DNA of 52,362 bases from Caballeronia catudaia (lineage in GTDB: Bacteria > Pseudomonadota > Gammaproteobacteria > Burkholderiales > Burkholderiaceae): positions 1 to 52,362 of the forward strand of contig NZ_FCOF02000045.1 in assembly GCF_001544755.2 (NCBI RefSeq), given 5' to 3'. Shown here one piece after another: positions 35,105 through 44,477 of the stretch (within the stretch, counting starts at the first letter, position 1; each line of letters opens with the position of its first letter). Under the pieces are notes generated by a model. It was given only the letters and a program-made list of their open reading frames with translations, was not told the DNA's origin and made no database searches. Both the position numbers and the translations under genes were made by a program.

Positions 35105-37465
35105 ATGTCGATGGTGTTACCGAGCCAGGCGTATAGCCTAGTGCTCAAGCCGCAGCCTGCCCCGATATCGGTATCGGGCTTTAATGGCGAATCTGCCATT
35201 AGTCAGCTATACAAATATCACATCGAATTCACCAGTCCGGTCGCTGACATCGGAATGGATCAAGTCGTGGGTCGGCAAGCTAAATTTACGATCGAGCCGG
35301 TGGACCCGGATATGGCCTACCTGACACGTATGTTCGGCGAGCGGGCCAAGCAATTCAGCAAAATGCCCGGTGTGTTCTCGACGCACGGGGTGATTGACGC
35401 ATTCGAAAATATTGGCACGTCGGCGGACGAAACCCGGTATCGCGTCACGCTCGTGCCGAAAATCGCAGAACTCGCGCGCGCGCGAAAATGCAGATTGTTT
35501 CAAAAACAATCTGTTATTGAAATAATCACGGATTGTCTACGCCACTACGGCTATCGCTTGGGCGTGGACTTCGACTTCCAGAAGCTGCGCGGCAAGTACA
35601 AGCGGCACGAGTATATCACTCAGTATCACGAATCGACTTTCGCATTCATCCAAAGACTGTGTGCCGAAGAGGGGGTTTGGTTCCGGTTCGAGCAAAAACA
35701 CGACCGCGCCGTCATCATATTTGGCGATGATCTGGATGCCTACGCGCGCAAGAAGCGGATCATTCCGTTTCGCCTCTATTCGGGCCTTGAGAGCGCCGGT
35801 GCGGAGTCGATTCGTTCGCTCAGAACCATCACCAGGCGCGTACCCGAAGCGATCCAGTTGAACGATTATAACCATCGGCAGGCGGATGTGTCGCCGCTGG
35901 TGGAAGAGAATGCCGCGCCTGCGGACAAGACCACGGACGGTGTCGATAACCACTGGGGCGAGCACTATGAAACCCGCGAAGAGGGTAAGGCGATCGCACG
36001 TCGGCGCCATGAAGAGCATCTCGCTACACAGATCACCTTCCGGGCACGGGGTAATCCGTTCTCGCTCGAAGCGGGTGAGGCAGTCAATCTGGACGTGAAT
36101 CCGAAGGATGCGCCGCACGGGCTTCTGGTGACATCGATCCGTTTTGGTGGCGGTCGACGCACGTCGTACTGGTGCGCGTTCCGGGCGATTCCGGCGGACC
36201 GGAGATGGCGCACGAGCATCGACTCGGTCGCGAAACCGAAAATCGAAGGCATCCTGCCAGCGCGAATCGATTCGCCGGGAAAATACACCTATGGCTATGT
36301 GACCGAGAAGGGCCTGTACGTCACGGCGATGCCGTTCGATCTGGACGAGTGGAGTCCGGGTGGGCGCAGCCGCGCGATCCGCATGATGAGGCCGTATGCG
36401 GGGTCGAACTACGGGCATCATTTCCCGCTGATCGATGGGACCGAGGTCGCACTGATTTTTACAAATCAAGATCCGAATCGCCCGGTGATCGCCGGCTCAC
36501 TTCATGACAGCCTGAATCCGGATCTGGTCAACAACCTCAACAACACGCGAAATCTTATCCGCTCGGCCGCGCTCAACGAGATGCGCATGGAGGATAAGCG
36601 CGGTTATGAGCACATCCATCTTACTACGCCGTATCAGACCAGTGAGCTGAATCTGGGGCACATGGTCGATGGGGATCGCAAGGAGCGGGGAAAAGGGGCG
36701 GAGCTGCGCAGCGATGAGCACATAGCGCTGAGAGGAGGTAAAGGCGTCTTCATATCTGCAGACGCGCAGTATGCGGCGCAGGGAGCGCAACTTGACATGC
36801 AACCTGCGCAAGGGTTGCTTCAACAGGCCCTACAGCAGATGGAGTCGCTCGCCGGCGCGGCAGCGGCGGCGCAGGCCATCGCGGCGGACTACGAGAAGCA
36901 GAAGACTCTGCTCGATGGCACCCTCACAGAACTCAAGAAATCCGGCGTGCTCGTGAGCGCTCCCGCAGGCATAGGCCTGGTATCGGGCGATCACCTGCAA
37001 CTGAGTGCGGACCAGAACATCATCGCGACAGCGGGAGGAAACGCAGACATCGGCGTGCTAAAGCGCTTTACGGTTGCAGCTGGCGAGGCGATTTCAATCT
37101 TCGCGCAGAAGCTCGGCCTGAAGCTTTTCGCCAAGGGCAAGGTCGAAGTCCGTGCGCTGGACGACGAAATGGCGCTGGCCGCGCTCAAGGACTTGACCAT
37201 CACAAGCGTTGACGGCCGGTTGGTGTTGTCGGCTTCGAAGGAGGTGTGGATCGGCGCAGGCGGCTCGTACATCAAGATCAACGCCAACAGCATCGAAAAC
37301 GGAACCCCAGGCGACATTCTTGAGAAATGCGCTTCATGGGACAAGCCTGGCGCGTCGTCGATGCGCTTGCCAGCCCCGCAATTGACCTCAGGCGATCTGA
37401 AGGGTTGCGCGTGGCGATCGGCTGCAGCTTCAGCTGAAAGCGCATCCAGTGTCGCATTGGACTGA
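35105..37465 (+). CDS. vgrG: T6SS spike protein VgrG (TssI)
   Basis: Trimeric tip of the type VI secretion needle, 786 residues. The gp27-like domain opens with QPAPISVSGFNGESAISQLY, then the late-control region HEYITQYHESTFAFIQRLCA, EEGVWFRFE and the gp5-like OB region (DLDEWSPGGRSRAIRMMRPY, AGSNYGHHFPLIDGTEV). The standard DUF2345 C-terminal beta-helix (GGKGVFISADAQYAAQGAQL, LKDLTITSVDGRLVL) follows. No extra effector domain is fused. The start at 35105 (MSMVLPSQAYSL) has AGGGAG upstream; the region 35006-35104 is non-coding in appearance. It heads an apparent operon with the DUF4123 adaptor and effector. Confidence 0.93.
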   Translation: MSMVLPSQAYSLVLKPQPAPISVSGFNGESAISQLYKYHIEFTSPVADIGMDQVVGRQAKFTIEPVDPDMAYLTRMFGERAKQFSKMPGVFSTHGVIDAFENIGTSADETRYRVTLVPKIAELARARKCRLFQKQSVIEIITDCLRHYGYRLGVDFDFQKLRGKYKRHEYITQYHESTFAFIQRLCAEEGVWFRFEQKHDRAVIIFGDDLDAYARKKRIIPFRLYSGLESAGAESIRSLRTITRRVPEAIQLNDYNHRQADVSPLVEENAAPADKTTDGVDNHWGEHYETREEGKAIARRRHEEHLATQITFRARGNPFSLEAGEAVNLDVNPKDAPHGLLVTSIRFGGGRRTSYWCAFRAIPADRRWRTSIDSVAKPKIEGILPARIDSPGKYTYGYVTEKGLYVTAMPFDLDEWSPGGRSRAIRMMRPYAGSNYGHHFPLIDGTEVALIFTNQDPNRPVIAGSLHDSLNPDLVNNLNNTRNLIRSAALNEMRMEDKRGYEHIHLTTPYQTSELNLGHMVDGDRKERGKGAELRSDEHIALRGGKGVFISADAQYAAQGAQLDMQPAQGLLQQALQQMESLAGAAAAAQAIAADYEKQKTLLDGTLTELKKSGVLVSAPAGIGLVSGDHLQLSADQNIIATAGGNADIGVLKRFTVAAGEAISIFAQKLGLKLFAKGKVEVRALDDEMALAALKDLTITSVDGRLVLSASKEVWIGAGGSYIKINANSIENGTPGDILEKCASWDKPGASSMRLPAPQLTSGDLKGCAWRSAAASAESASSVALD

Positions 37466-37474
37466 GGTTCGCAC

Positions 37475-38440
37475 ATGACATTCGCCTCATCCAAAACTCA
37501 AATTGCTGACCCGATGCCGGGGACCAATCCGGCCGACAAAGTAGTCGATGCATTGCGGCAACATCACCGGGAGCATCCGGGCGATCACTGCTATCTGGTG
37601 ATCGACCCGTCTTTGCGGATACTGGAGGACCGGCCAGATGACGGCGTGTTTTTTAGCCGAATGACGGCTCATCCGGTTCCGATAGAGCACGGTGCCTTTC
37701 CGTCCGAACACCGTCCGAAACTGCTTGAGATCGACTTGTCCGATCCGCTTGGGGTCGCATTATTGCGCGAAGCCGTTCGCATCGCGTTCGCGGACCGAAA
37801 CCCTGCCGAGCTCGCGCGTGGCCACGGTCAGCGCGTCGGCGGATGGTTGTTCAGCGGCGCACCAATCGACGATATTGTGGCTCACTGGTCCGCTGTCCTC
37901 CTGCAACGCGACGAGCGGGGCCAACAGCGCGTGTTGCGGTTCTATGATTCTCGGGCGTTGAGCTTGATGTGGCCGGTACTCGACGCGCAGCAGCAGCGAA
38001 CCCTGCTCGGCCCTGTGCAGGCCTGGTTCGCACTGGATGCGAGCGCCAATCTCGTCACCTATACCGCGAAAGGGGCGATGCAGCCCCGCCTTGATCTTTC
38101 TGATGATCAGTGGCGTGTGTTGCACCGGCAGAGTCACGTCAATCGGGCGCTGAGTCTCTTCATGCACGACGTGGACCGTCAGCCGTCCGAGAGCGAAGTC
38201 GCCGCTGCGCAAGTCGCAGCAGCACGCGCGGACTATCTCGGGCTGTCAGATCGCGACGACATTGTGAAGTTTGTTGGATACGCATTGTCATGGCATCCCA
38301 AGTTCTACGAACATCCGGTTGTCGACGCCGCCTTCAAGGCGCTCGCTAAAGATGCGCTGCACTGCGCGGTCGTTGATGAGTTTGATGCTGGACTAATCGA
38401 TGACGTTCAAAGCGGTCGTTGGCTTAAGCAAACAGCGTAG
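37475..38440 (+). CDS. DUF4123 T6SS effector adaptor/chaperone (321 aa)
   Basis: The DUF4123 domain spans about residues 20-150 (HPGDHCYLVIDPSLRILEDR, GGWLFSGAPIDDIVAHWSAV, RVLRFYDSRALSLMWPVLDA). Proteins of this family (Tap-1/TEC) load a specific effector onto its VgrG and are encoded between the two. Here it is 9 bp after vgrG and about 50 bp before the VasX-like effector, so that pair is the likely cargo and carrier. The C-terminal 130 residues are family-specific. Confidence 0.88.
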   Translation: MTFASSKTQIADPMPGTNPADKVVDALRQHHREHPGDHCYLVIDPSLRILEDRPDDGVFFSRMTAHPVPIEHGAFPSEHRPKLLEIDLSDPLGVALLREAVRIAFADRNPAELARGHGQRVGGWLFSGAPIDDIVAHWSAVLLQRDERGQQRVLRFYDSRALSLMWPVLDAQQQRTLLGPVQAWFALDASANLVTYTAKGAMQPRLDLSDDQWRVLHRQSHVNRALSLFMHDVDRQPSESEVAAAQVAAARADYLGLSDRDDIVKFVGYALSWHPKFYEHPVVDAAFKALAKDALHCAVVDEFDAGLIDDVQSGRWLKQTA

Positions 38441-38491
38441 CCCCGCAACGCTCCGCGTCGAAAATAACACTCAAAATAAAACAGACTTCAC

Positions 38492-41347
38492 ATGGCAATC
38501 GATAACAGCGCCTCGTGCGACAACTGCAAGAAGGCGGGGCTACCCATCCTCCCCGTGCGTTACACCGTGGTACCGAAGGTCGTTTCTGCACATCTTCCGA
38601 GCGGAATCAGTGGCGAACAGGTGAACAGCGTCAAGCTGACCGAGCACAACTATGCGCTACGCACTTTGCGTGAGGGTTGGCTCTATTTGTTTTACGCCAA
38701 GGGAGCGCGTGGTCGAAATTATTGGGAAGCGTATAAGGTGACCGAAGATGGCCGGATCTGGAAGCAGTCCCTTCCGCTGCCCGCCACGCCGGTCACGCAC
38801 CCGTCCTGTGCGAAGGCTGGCGTTGCGGTCCCGATGGAAATCATCGCGATCGAGCAACCGGAAAAATGCGGCGAAGTGTTCATTGCGTTCTCGGAACATA
38901 GCTGGCACAAGGAGACCTTCAAGCGCTACGCACAGGATGAAAAGCTTCGCCGGCAACGCATGCAATGCATCGAACCTGCGAAGTGGGCGGCCGGAGGAAC
39001 GAACACGCATGCGGTGACCGCGACGCAGCAAAGCATCGACCAGGTCATCGAATATATGCCGGGTTTGGATTCGAAGCTGTTGAATCCGGGGCAGATAAAG
39101 AACCTGAGCAAAGAAGATGGCACGTACGACACGAAGTTGATCAGGCGCGAGGCCACACGCTATCCGCTCAAGATTCGGCAGGCTACACCGGCATCGGCGA
39201 GCAAGCAGCTTGTCGACGTAATGAACGACGTCGGCAAGAACAAAGGGGCGCAACCTCACCCGCCGATGTTGCTGGCCTTGTGGGATGCGGTTGGAAACGC
39301 GCATGAGCTGAACGGCTTTCGCAATGATGCGATGAGCATGTTGGACGTGTACGTTCGCGAGCGTGCGCAGCAGGTAGATGCGATGCAATCGATCGACTCA
39401 GCGGAGATCGCGGTGCGCAATGGTGCAGTGGCCTCCAAAAGTGCGATGCGATCCGCTATGGCTGGTGCCGTCGAAAGCATGAAGCGAAGCGGCGGCGGGC
39501 TGGGGTCGGACGGCTTCCTGATGCCTTCGATGAGCGATGACGATTACAAGGCAATCGATCAGGCTGCAAATAAGGCCGGTGAGATCAGTCCGGCCGAAGC
39601 GAAGCTAATTGGCGAAGCGAAGTGGAACAGCGAATATCTGCCCAAGCTGAATCTGGGCAAACTTATGGCGTTTCGACCGTGGTTTGCGTCTGTGCAAGGC
39701 GCGATAACCAACATACAGGCAAATCGCGCGCCGGACGTGGGAGCCTGGTTAAAAGCTCCCTTGTTCATTGCGACGCTCAACGACTATCACGATGATAATT
39801 TGGCCTGTGGCATAGCGTTCGCGGCAGTGATCGCCGAGGCGGTGACCGGTCTAGGATCAGAGGCGAAGGGCGAGCAGATTCTGTTTGATTTGGTCAACAA
39901 CATGGACCCGACGCAGCCCGAGAGTGTGGTTTGGCGCGCCTTTGCATCGAACCAGAAAAAGCCGAAGGATGAGTTAAAGGAAGTATTAGAGGCCGCGACG
40001 AAGTACAAGGAGACTCCGTGGCAGACCTTTACGGGTGGCTTGGATTCGATCGGGATCTACCTCGATAAGCTGAAGTCGTTCACGGATTTCCGGGACAAGA
40101 TGGGTGAGGTGACCGAGCATGAATTTCCGGTGTCTGGAACGGAAAGAGCATTAAAAGCGATGAAGGTTGATCGCTTGGTCATGGTGATTGCCACGCCGTT
40201 GTTCAAATGGACGGGACTGGGTAAGTTCAGCGATTGCACAGGTGCGTTCATGATTCGTGGGGCGTTAATGATGCACGCGGGCATTGCGCGCGCCGACGCA
40301 ATTGGGTTGGTGAAGCAGTCGGCGAGGACCGAGCTTGTGTTGAGCAATAAATTGCGAGCCGAGTTCTTAGCATTGCGTCTTCAGGGCGTGAAGGCCGGCG
40401 AGGCTTATACGAAAGCTTTGATGAACGTTGCGGATGCCGAAGAAGGCAAGTTGCTGCGTGCCAAGTGGAACGCTGTTCGTCTCACACCCCAAGGCGATGC
40501 GGCGGCCACAGGAATGCGACTGGCGGGAACGCTTGCCATTATCGAATTGTTCTCTTTCGGTTCGATTCTGGCGAAGGAGAATAAGTCAGGCGAAGACTAT
40601 GCGCTGCTCGTCGCCAGTGGGTTTTCGTCAACCTCTGCCTGCTTGCAGTTGCCGATGAAGGCGATGGCGACAATGGCGAAGGATGCGGCGGGCACGCTGG
40701 CGAATTTGAAGGCTATCACCGGCTACTGTAGTGGCGCTTCTTCGATGATCGGGGCAGTGCTTGATTTTCGTAAAGCAGTTCTTACTGGTAAGAAGGGGGA
40801 CGTCAAGATCGCTCTCGCTTACTTTGTGAAGTCGGCGTTAGGTGCGGGAGCAGCCAGTGCGAATCTTCTGACCGCTTTGACGTCGTCCGCACCCATGATT
40901 GCACGTGCGACTGGCGGAAAGGGCTTGGTATGGCTCGGGAAGGCGAATGCAGGAATGGCTGGGGCGACAGCCCGGACGGCTGAGCTAGCTCGTGCAACAG
41001 AAGCCGGAGTTAGTGCCGCTGCTCGTCGAGAAGCAGCCGATCTCGCGGGCAAGGCCGCAGTCGGAGCCGTTGCCGAAGAGGTGGGAATTGTCGTAGGCGA
41101 ACGGGGCGCATTGCTGTTATTGGGCAGAGCAGTTTTGTTCTTGGCAGGGTGGGAGGTTGCGGTCGTTCTCATGGTGATCCAATTCTTGGTCTGGTATTTT
41201 TCCGATAATGATTTACAAACATGGCTAGAAAAATGTTGGTTTGGAAAGTCGCCAAACAACCCGTTGTGGGACTCGAGCCAGCAGCGAGCAGAATTTGATA
41301 AAGCTCTTGCTGCAACCGGACTTAAGTCCGAAGAGGTCACTCAGTGA
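38492..41347 (+). CDS. VasX-like pore-forming T6SS effector (BTH_I2691-type, 951 aa)
   Basis: The N-terminus has the VasX-type secretion domain: CDNCKKAGLPILPVRYTVVP, then LREGWLYLFYAKGARGRNYW. The long middle is helical. The C-terminal third has several hydrophobic stretches (GTLAIIELFSFGSILA, VKSALGAGAASANLLTALTS, LLLGRAVLFLAGWEVAVVLM) as expected for a colicin-like membrane-inserting toxin. It would be delivered to rival cells and depolarise the inner membrane. Position after vgrG and DUF4123, and before two membrane proteins, fits an effector with immunity. The stop overlaps the next gene by 4 bp. No catalytic motif is seen, so a pore is the best guess. Confidence 0.82.
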   Translation: MAIDNSASCDNCKKAGLPILPVRYTVVPKVVSAHLPSGISGEQVNSVKLTEHNYALRTLREGWLYLFYAKGARGRNYWEAYKVTEDGRIWKQSLPLPATPVTHPSCAKAGVAVPMEIIAIEQPEKCGEVFIAFSEHSWHKETFKRYAQDEKLRRQRMQCIEPAKWAAGGTNTHAVTATQQSIDQVIEYMPGLDSKLLNPGQIKNLSKEDGTYDTKLIRREATRYPLKIRQATPASASKQLVDVMNDVGKNKGAQPHPPMLLALWDAVGNAHELNGFRNDAMSMLDVYVRERAQQVDAMQSIDSAEIAVRNGAVASKSAMRSAMAGAVESMKRSGGGLGSDGFLMPSMSDDDYKAIDQAANKAGEISPAEAKLIGEAKWNSEYLPKLNLGKLMAFRPWFASVQGAITNIQANRAPDVGAWLKAPLFIATLNDYHDDNLACGIAFAAVIAEAVTGLGSEAKGEQILFDLVNNMDPTQPESVVWRAFASNQKKPKDELKEVLEAATKYKETPWQTFTGGLDSIGIYLDKLKSFTDFRDKMGEVTEHEFPVSGTERALKAMKVDRLVMVIATPLFKWTGLGKFSDCTGAFMIRGALMMHAGIARADAIGLVKQSARTELVLSNKLRAEFLALRLQGVKAGEAYTKALMNVADAEEGKLLRAKWNAVRLTPQGDAAATGMRLAGTLAIIELFSFGSILAKENKSGEDYALLVASGFSSTSACLQLPMKAMATMAKDAAGTLANLKAITGYCSGASSMIGAVLDFRKAVLTGKKGDVKIALAYFVKSALGAGAASANLLTALTSSAPMIARATGGKGLVWLGKANAGMAGATARTAELARATEAGVSAAARREAADLAGKAAVGAVAEEVGIVVGERGALLLLGRAVLFLAGWEVAVVLMVIQFLVWYFSDNDLQTWLEKCWFGKSPNNPLWDSSQQRAEFDKALAATGLKSEEVTQ

Positions 41348-42111
41348 ATTCAAGAAAAAATCAATCTGCACCTACCCAATTACTACGGGGAAAAATTCAG
41401 AATCTACGCAAAGAGCGCCGTAGTCGTGATTTCTTCTTCACCGATTCGGATCGTGCGCGAATGGGCGCGACCGCGATAGCGGTCGGCCTTGCTGGATTGG
41501 GAGGAATTGCAACAGGGCTAAGCGGTGTCGCACTTGACACGACAGAGGAGGCTGACCTATTGGAGTTCGATTTAGAAGGCCAGAGAGTACGGGCTTGGGT
41601 GTGGGTGTCAGTATTTAAAGACGGTGACGAGGTCGAAGTCGTTGCTGAGCGAGGAGCCACGGAATGGCAAGCCTTCGGAGTCCGGCGCATCAATGACGGT
41701 ATCGTGGCGTTGCACCCGCATTGCAGTAGAGGGCGCTACGCACACTATAAAAAATCGGCAAAGCTATTTTTTAAAGTTATGGCAATTTTTTTCACGGCAT
41801 TCTACGCGATGGGCCTCGTGGTTTGTCTCTTCCAGTCTTTAACTTGGTCGGAATGGAAGGGTCTATTGCCCATTTTTTTGGGAGGTACACTAATATCGAT
41901 GGGCATATACGGAGTAATCGCCTATCGAATCGCTTCGAAGTTCATGGGCTTTGTCCGGCTAGCGGAAGGTATATTCGAAGGTTTCGGCTGGAAAGATGTC
42001 AGAAACATAGACCTCCCGGCTATGACGATGAAGAGCAAGCAACCCGGCGAACCGGGTCCGCTGGGCATCCTATATTTCCGCTACAACGAAGTCAGCGGAG
42101 ATAGACGTTGA
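41344..42111 (+). CDS. Membrane protein, probable immunity to VasX-like effector (copy 1, 255 aa)
   Basis: Three or four hydrophobic segments: MGATAIAVGLAGLGGIATGL, FFKVMAIFFTAFYAMGLVVC and PIFLGGTLISMGIYGVIAYR, with a soluble domain in between (LEFDLEGQRVRAWVWVSVFK, DGDEVEVVAE). Such proteins next to VasX-type toxins are often annotated as putative T6SS effectors, but multi-pass inner-membrane topology beside a pore-former argues for immunity. It overlaps the toxin's stop by 4 bp (ATGA-type coupling), guaranteeing co-translation. The DNA is more AT-rich than the T6SS core genes. Confidence 0.7.
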   Translation: MNSRKNQSAPTQLLRGKIQNLRKERRSRDFFFTDSDRARMGATAIAVGLAGLGGIATGLSGVALDTTEEADLLEFDLEGQRVRAWVWVSVFKDGDEVEVVAERGATEWQAFGVRRINDGIVALHPHCSRGRYAHYKKSAKLFFKVMAIFFTAFYAMGLVVCLFQSLTWSEWKGLLPIFLGGTLISMGIYGVIAYRIASKFMGFVRLAEGIFEGFGWKDVRNIDLPAMTMKSKQPGEPGPLGILYFRYNEVSGDRR

Positions 42112-42121
42112 ACTCGAAGAC

Positions 42122-42865
42122 TTGCGAACTACCATCGACGCAATTGCTGCGCGGTCATATGCAAAACAAAACTTGCGGAAGGAGCGCAAAGCGCAGGATT
42201 TTTTCTTCACGGAGGCTGATCACGTGAAGATGGGCGTCACAGCCGTGGCTGCAGGGCTCGCAGGTTTGGGTGGAATTGCCACCGGGCTTAGCGCTGCGGC
42301 GCTGGACACTACGGAGGAAGCTGATCTTTTGTCCTTTGATCTCGATGGTCGACAAGTTCGCGCATGGGTATGGACGTCCGTGTTCAGAGAAGGAGATGAA
42401 GTTGAAGTTGTTGCTGAGCGGTCCGATGAAGGATGGCGGGGCTACGGTATACGTCGCGTTGCTGATGGGATCGTTGCCCTACATCCACATTGCAGCCGAG
42501 GGCGTTACGCGCACTATAAGAAATCCTTCGCTTTATTTTTTAAAGTCATCGCGATCTTCTTCATGGCGTTTTACACGATGGGTTTCATAGTCGGGCTATG
42601 CAAATCGATGACTCTAACGGATGTGAAAGTCATCTTCCCGCCTCTGTTGGCGGCATCATTGACTGCCGCAGCGATCTACGGTGTGATCGCATATCGAATC
42701 GCTTGGAAGTTCATGGGCTTTGTCCGGCTAGCAGAAGGAATATTCGAAGGCTTTGGATGGAGAGACGTTAAGAACATCGATCTCCCGGCAATAACCAAAA
42801 GGACCAAGCAACAGGGCGAACCGGGCCCGCTCGGTGTCTTGTATTTCCGTTACAACGGAAGTTGA
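42122..42865 (+). CDS. Membrane protein, probable immunity (copy 2, 247 aa)
   Basis: Close paralogue of the preceding gene along its whole length: MGVTAVAAGLAGLGGIATGL, DTTEEADLLSFDLDGRQVRA, GIVALHPHCSRGRYAHYKKS and FMGFVRLAEGIFEGFGW all align. The two copies differ most at the N-terminus and in the membrane segments. The only plausible start is TTG at 42122, 10 bp after the previous stop; no ATG lies in frame before residue 37. Two tandem immunity genes suggest either protection against related effectors or a recent duplication. A weak terminator follows. Confidence 0.7.
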   Translation: MRTTIDAIAARSYAKQNLRKERKAQDFFFTEADHVKMGVTAVAAGLAGLGGIATGLSAAALDTTEEADLLSFDLDGRQVRAWVWTSVFREGDEVEVVAERSDEGWRGYGIRRVADGIVALHPHCSRGRYAHYKKSFALFFKVIAIFFMAFYTMGFIVGLCKSMTLTDVKVIFPPLLAASLTAAAIYGVIAYRIAWKFMGFVRLAEGIFEGFGWRDVKNIDLPAITKRTKQQGEPGPLGVLYFRYNGS

Positions 42866-42890
42866 ATTCAGGACGATGACACTTCCACGT

Positions 42891-42916
42891 GCCATTGCTC
42901 AAAAATGGCTTTTATT
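42891..42916 (+). terminator. Weak rho-independent terminator after immunity copy 2
   Basis: GCCAT (42891-42895) pairs with ATGGC (42905-42909) around a nine-base loop and is followed by TTTTATT. The stem is short, so some read-through into the PAAR gene is likely. Confidence 0.45.
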
Positions 42917-42944
42917 CCCTTAAATCTCTGAGAGAAAGGCTCCA

Positions 42945-43196
42945 ATGATCAATCTAATTCGACTCGGCGACGCAACCGATCACGGCGGCAAAGTCATCAC
43001 CGCATCGGAGACGATGCGCATGGACGGTCGATACGTCGCCCGCAAGGGCGACCAAGTGACATGCCCGAAGCACCCCGAGATCAATCCCAATCTGATCATC
43101 GATGGCGACGAGAGTATGACCGACGATGGCGTGCCGCTTGCACGTCACGGATACCGAGCCATGTGCGGTTGCCGTCTGATCTCAAGCCTGATCTGA
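42945..43196 (+). CDS. PAAR-domain T6SS spike-tip protein (83 aa)
   Basis: A stand-alone PAAR protein that caps the VgrG trimer. The repeats of the cone are visible in IRLGDATDHGGKVITAS, VARKGDQVTCPKHP and VPLARHGYRAMCGCRLISSL. The metal-binding His and Cys residues (HGG, CPKH, HGY, CGC) are conserved. GAGAGAAAGG lies before the ATG. No effector extension is fused. Confidence 0.92.
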   Translation: MINLIRLGDATDHGGKVITASETMRMDGRYVARKGDQVTCPKHPEINPNLIIDGDESMTDDGVPLARHGYRAMCGCRLISSLI

Positions 43197-43205
43197 GCCC
43201 ACTCG

Positions 43206-44477
43206 ATGTCGGTCGTGCTTCCTCCTGCGGAATCTTCTGAGCCGCGCCCAAATCCACCGCGACCGGTCGTCTGGCTGGTCGCGCTGGTCGTTACGCTGAT
43301 TGCCGGTGGGGCGACTGCCTTGCTGACGTGGCCGAAGGGGGAACCTACCGGTACAGCTTGGTTCTGGATTCGCCTGTTCGTCATTCCACCGTTGTCATGG
43401 GGGCTCGCGTTTGGTCTTCGGCTGTTTTACCGCGAACAGGAAAACGATCGTATCGAGGCCGAGAACGAGGCGCTGCAAGAAGCCTATGAAACGGCATTGC
43501 AGTTTGCCAGCGAGCCGCTGGCGGTCAATGGTGTTGCCTATCTAACAGGCCTCGGAACGAAGGAACTGGCCAGGAAGCTGGCCGACGGTTCGATAACCCT
43601 GACAGCGCAAACTACTCGCAGCGGCGTAGAAGGCATACGCCATTCCGCGCTTACGTTGGAGAAAGAATCGATTCCGAAAGAAAACGACGAGCACAAGGAT
43701 GACGATCCGGAAACGAGACGTTATCGAAACTGTTTTGATGCGTTGATCGCTGCCATCGCACCCACAGTCAAAGTGATCGCGTTCGATATCCCTTTTGGCG
43801 TGCGATTGCAGTTACCAGACGAGACGAAGCGCGATCATCTGCGCCAGGTGTGGCAAACCTGCTGGGACAAGAGCGGCTTGCGACGAACGCAAGCTGTCTT
43901 GACGGAGTCGTCGCAGGGTGTCATGTCGCTGGACGAGTGGCTTGATATCAAAGGCGGTCCGCGGCTCGAGAAGGCGCTTCTATTTGTCAGCGTGCAGCTT
44001 CACGAAACACCGCCGCAAAACAGTGCGGAAGTCGCGGTGGCACTGATCCTAAGTTGGTTGCCGCTCGCACAACGTCGGCGTTTACCAATCGTGGCGCACG
44101 TACATCGCCCGGTCGAAGCAATCTCAAATGACGTTTCGGCGTCGATAACGACCGCGCTGCAATGGGGGCGAGCGGAGGGTAAGGAAGTCGAGGATCTCTG
44201 GCAGTCCGGCGTCGAGCGCGCTGAGAAGGATGCCATCAGCCAATGCATGTCCGATCTTGCGATCGGTGTTTCGGCAACGCCAAACTTCTCAGGCTTACAC
44301 AACATCGATGCCGCGTTGGGCTGTCCTGGCAGCAGCGCCGGATGGATGGCGCTTGCGCTTGGTGTCGAGCAAGCGTCCGGTAGAAAAAAAGCGCAATTGA
44401 TCGCGTGGCGTGAAGCAAGCCTCAGGTTTTTGGTCGTGCAGCCAGTTGCTCAAAAGGAAAAGACGGTAGAGGAATGA
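43206..44477 (+). CDS. T6SS-linked membrane protein of unknown function (423 aa)
   Basis: Two N-terminal membrane segments (VVWLVALVVTLIAGGATALL and IRLFVIPPLSWGLAFGLRLF) form a hairpin, followed by a coiled patch (RIEAENEALQEAYETALQFA) and a soluble domain of about 300 residues. The soluble part has a repeated alpha/beta look: FDALIAAIAPTVKVIAFDIP, ALLFVSVQLHETPPQNSAEV and SSAGWMALALGVEQASG. The stop overlaps tssM by 4 bp. Genes of this kind precede tssM in several Burkholderia and Ralstonia T6SS clusters, but I know of no assigned role. It may partner TssM, whose NTPase site is degenerate here. Confidence 0.65.
   Translation: MSVVLPPAESSEPRPNPPRPVVWLVALVVTLIAGGATALLTWPKGEPTGTAWFWIRLFVIPPLSWGLAFGLRLFYREQENDRIEAENEALQEAYETALQFASEPLAVNGVAYLTGLGTKELARKLADGSITLTAQTTRSGVEGIRHSALTLEKESIPKENDEHKDDDPETRRYRNCFDALIAAIAPTVKVIAFDIPFGVRLQLPDETKRDHLRQVWQTCWDKSGLRRTQAVLTESSQGVMSLDEWLDIKGGPRLEKALLFVSVQLHETPPQNSAEVAVALILSWLPLAQRRRLPIVAHVHRPVEAISNDVSASITTALQWGRAEGKEVEDLWQSGVERAEKDAISQCMSDLAIGVSATPNFSGLHNIDAALGCPGSSAGWMALALGVEQASGRKKAQLIAWREASLRFLVVQPVAQKEKTVEE

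Noticed and set aside
31044..38440. An extracellular contractile injection system built from the tail module plus VgrG
   Set aside because: The tail genes are ordinary phage baseplate and fibre genes, and VgrG, DUF4123, PAAR, TssM, TssF, TssG and TssJ are cell-anchored T6SS parts; no eCIS AAA ATPase or sheath is present.
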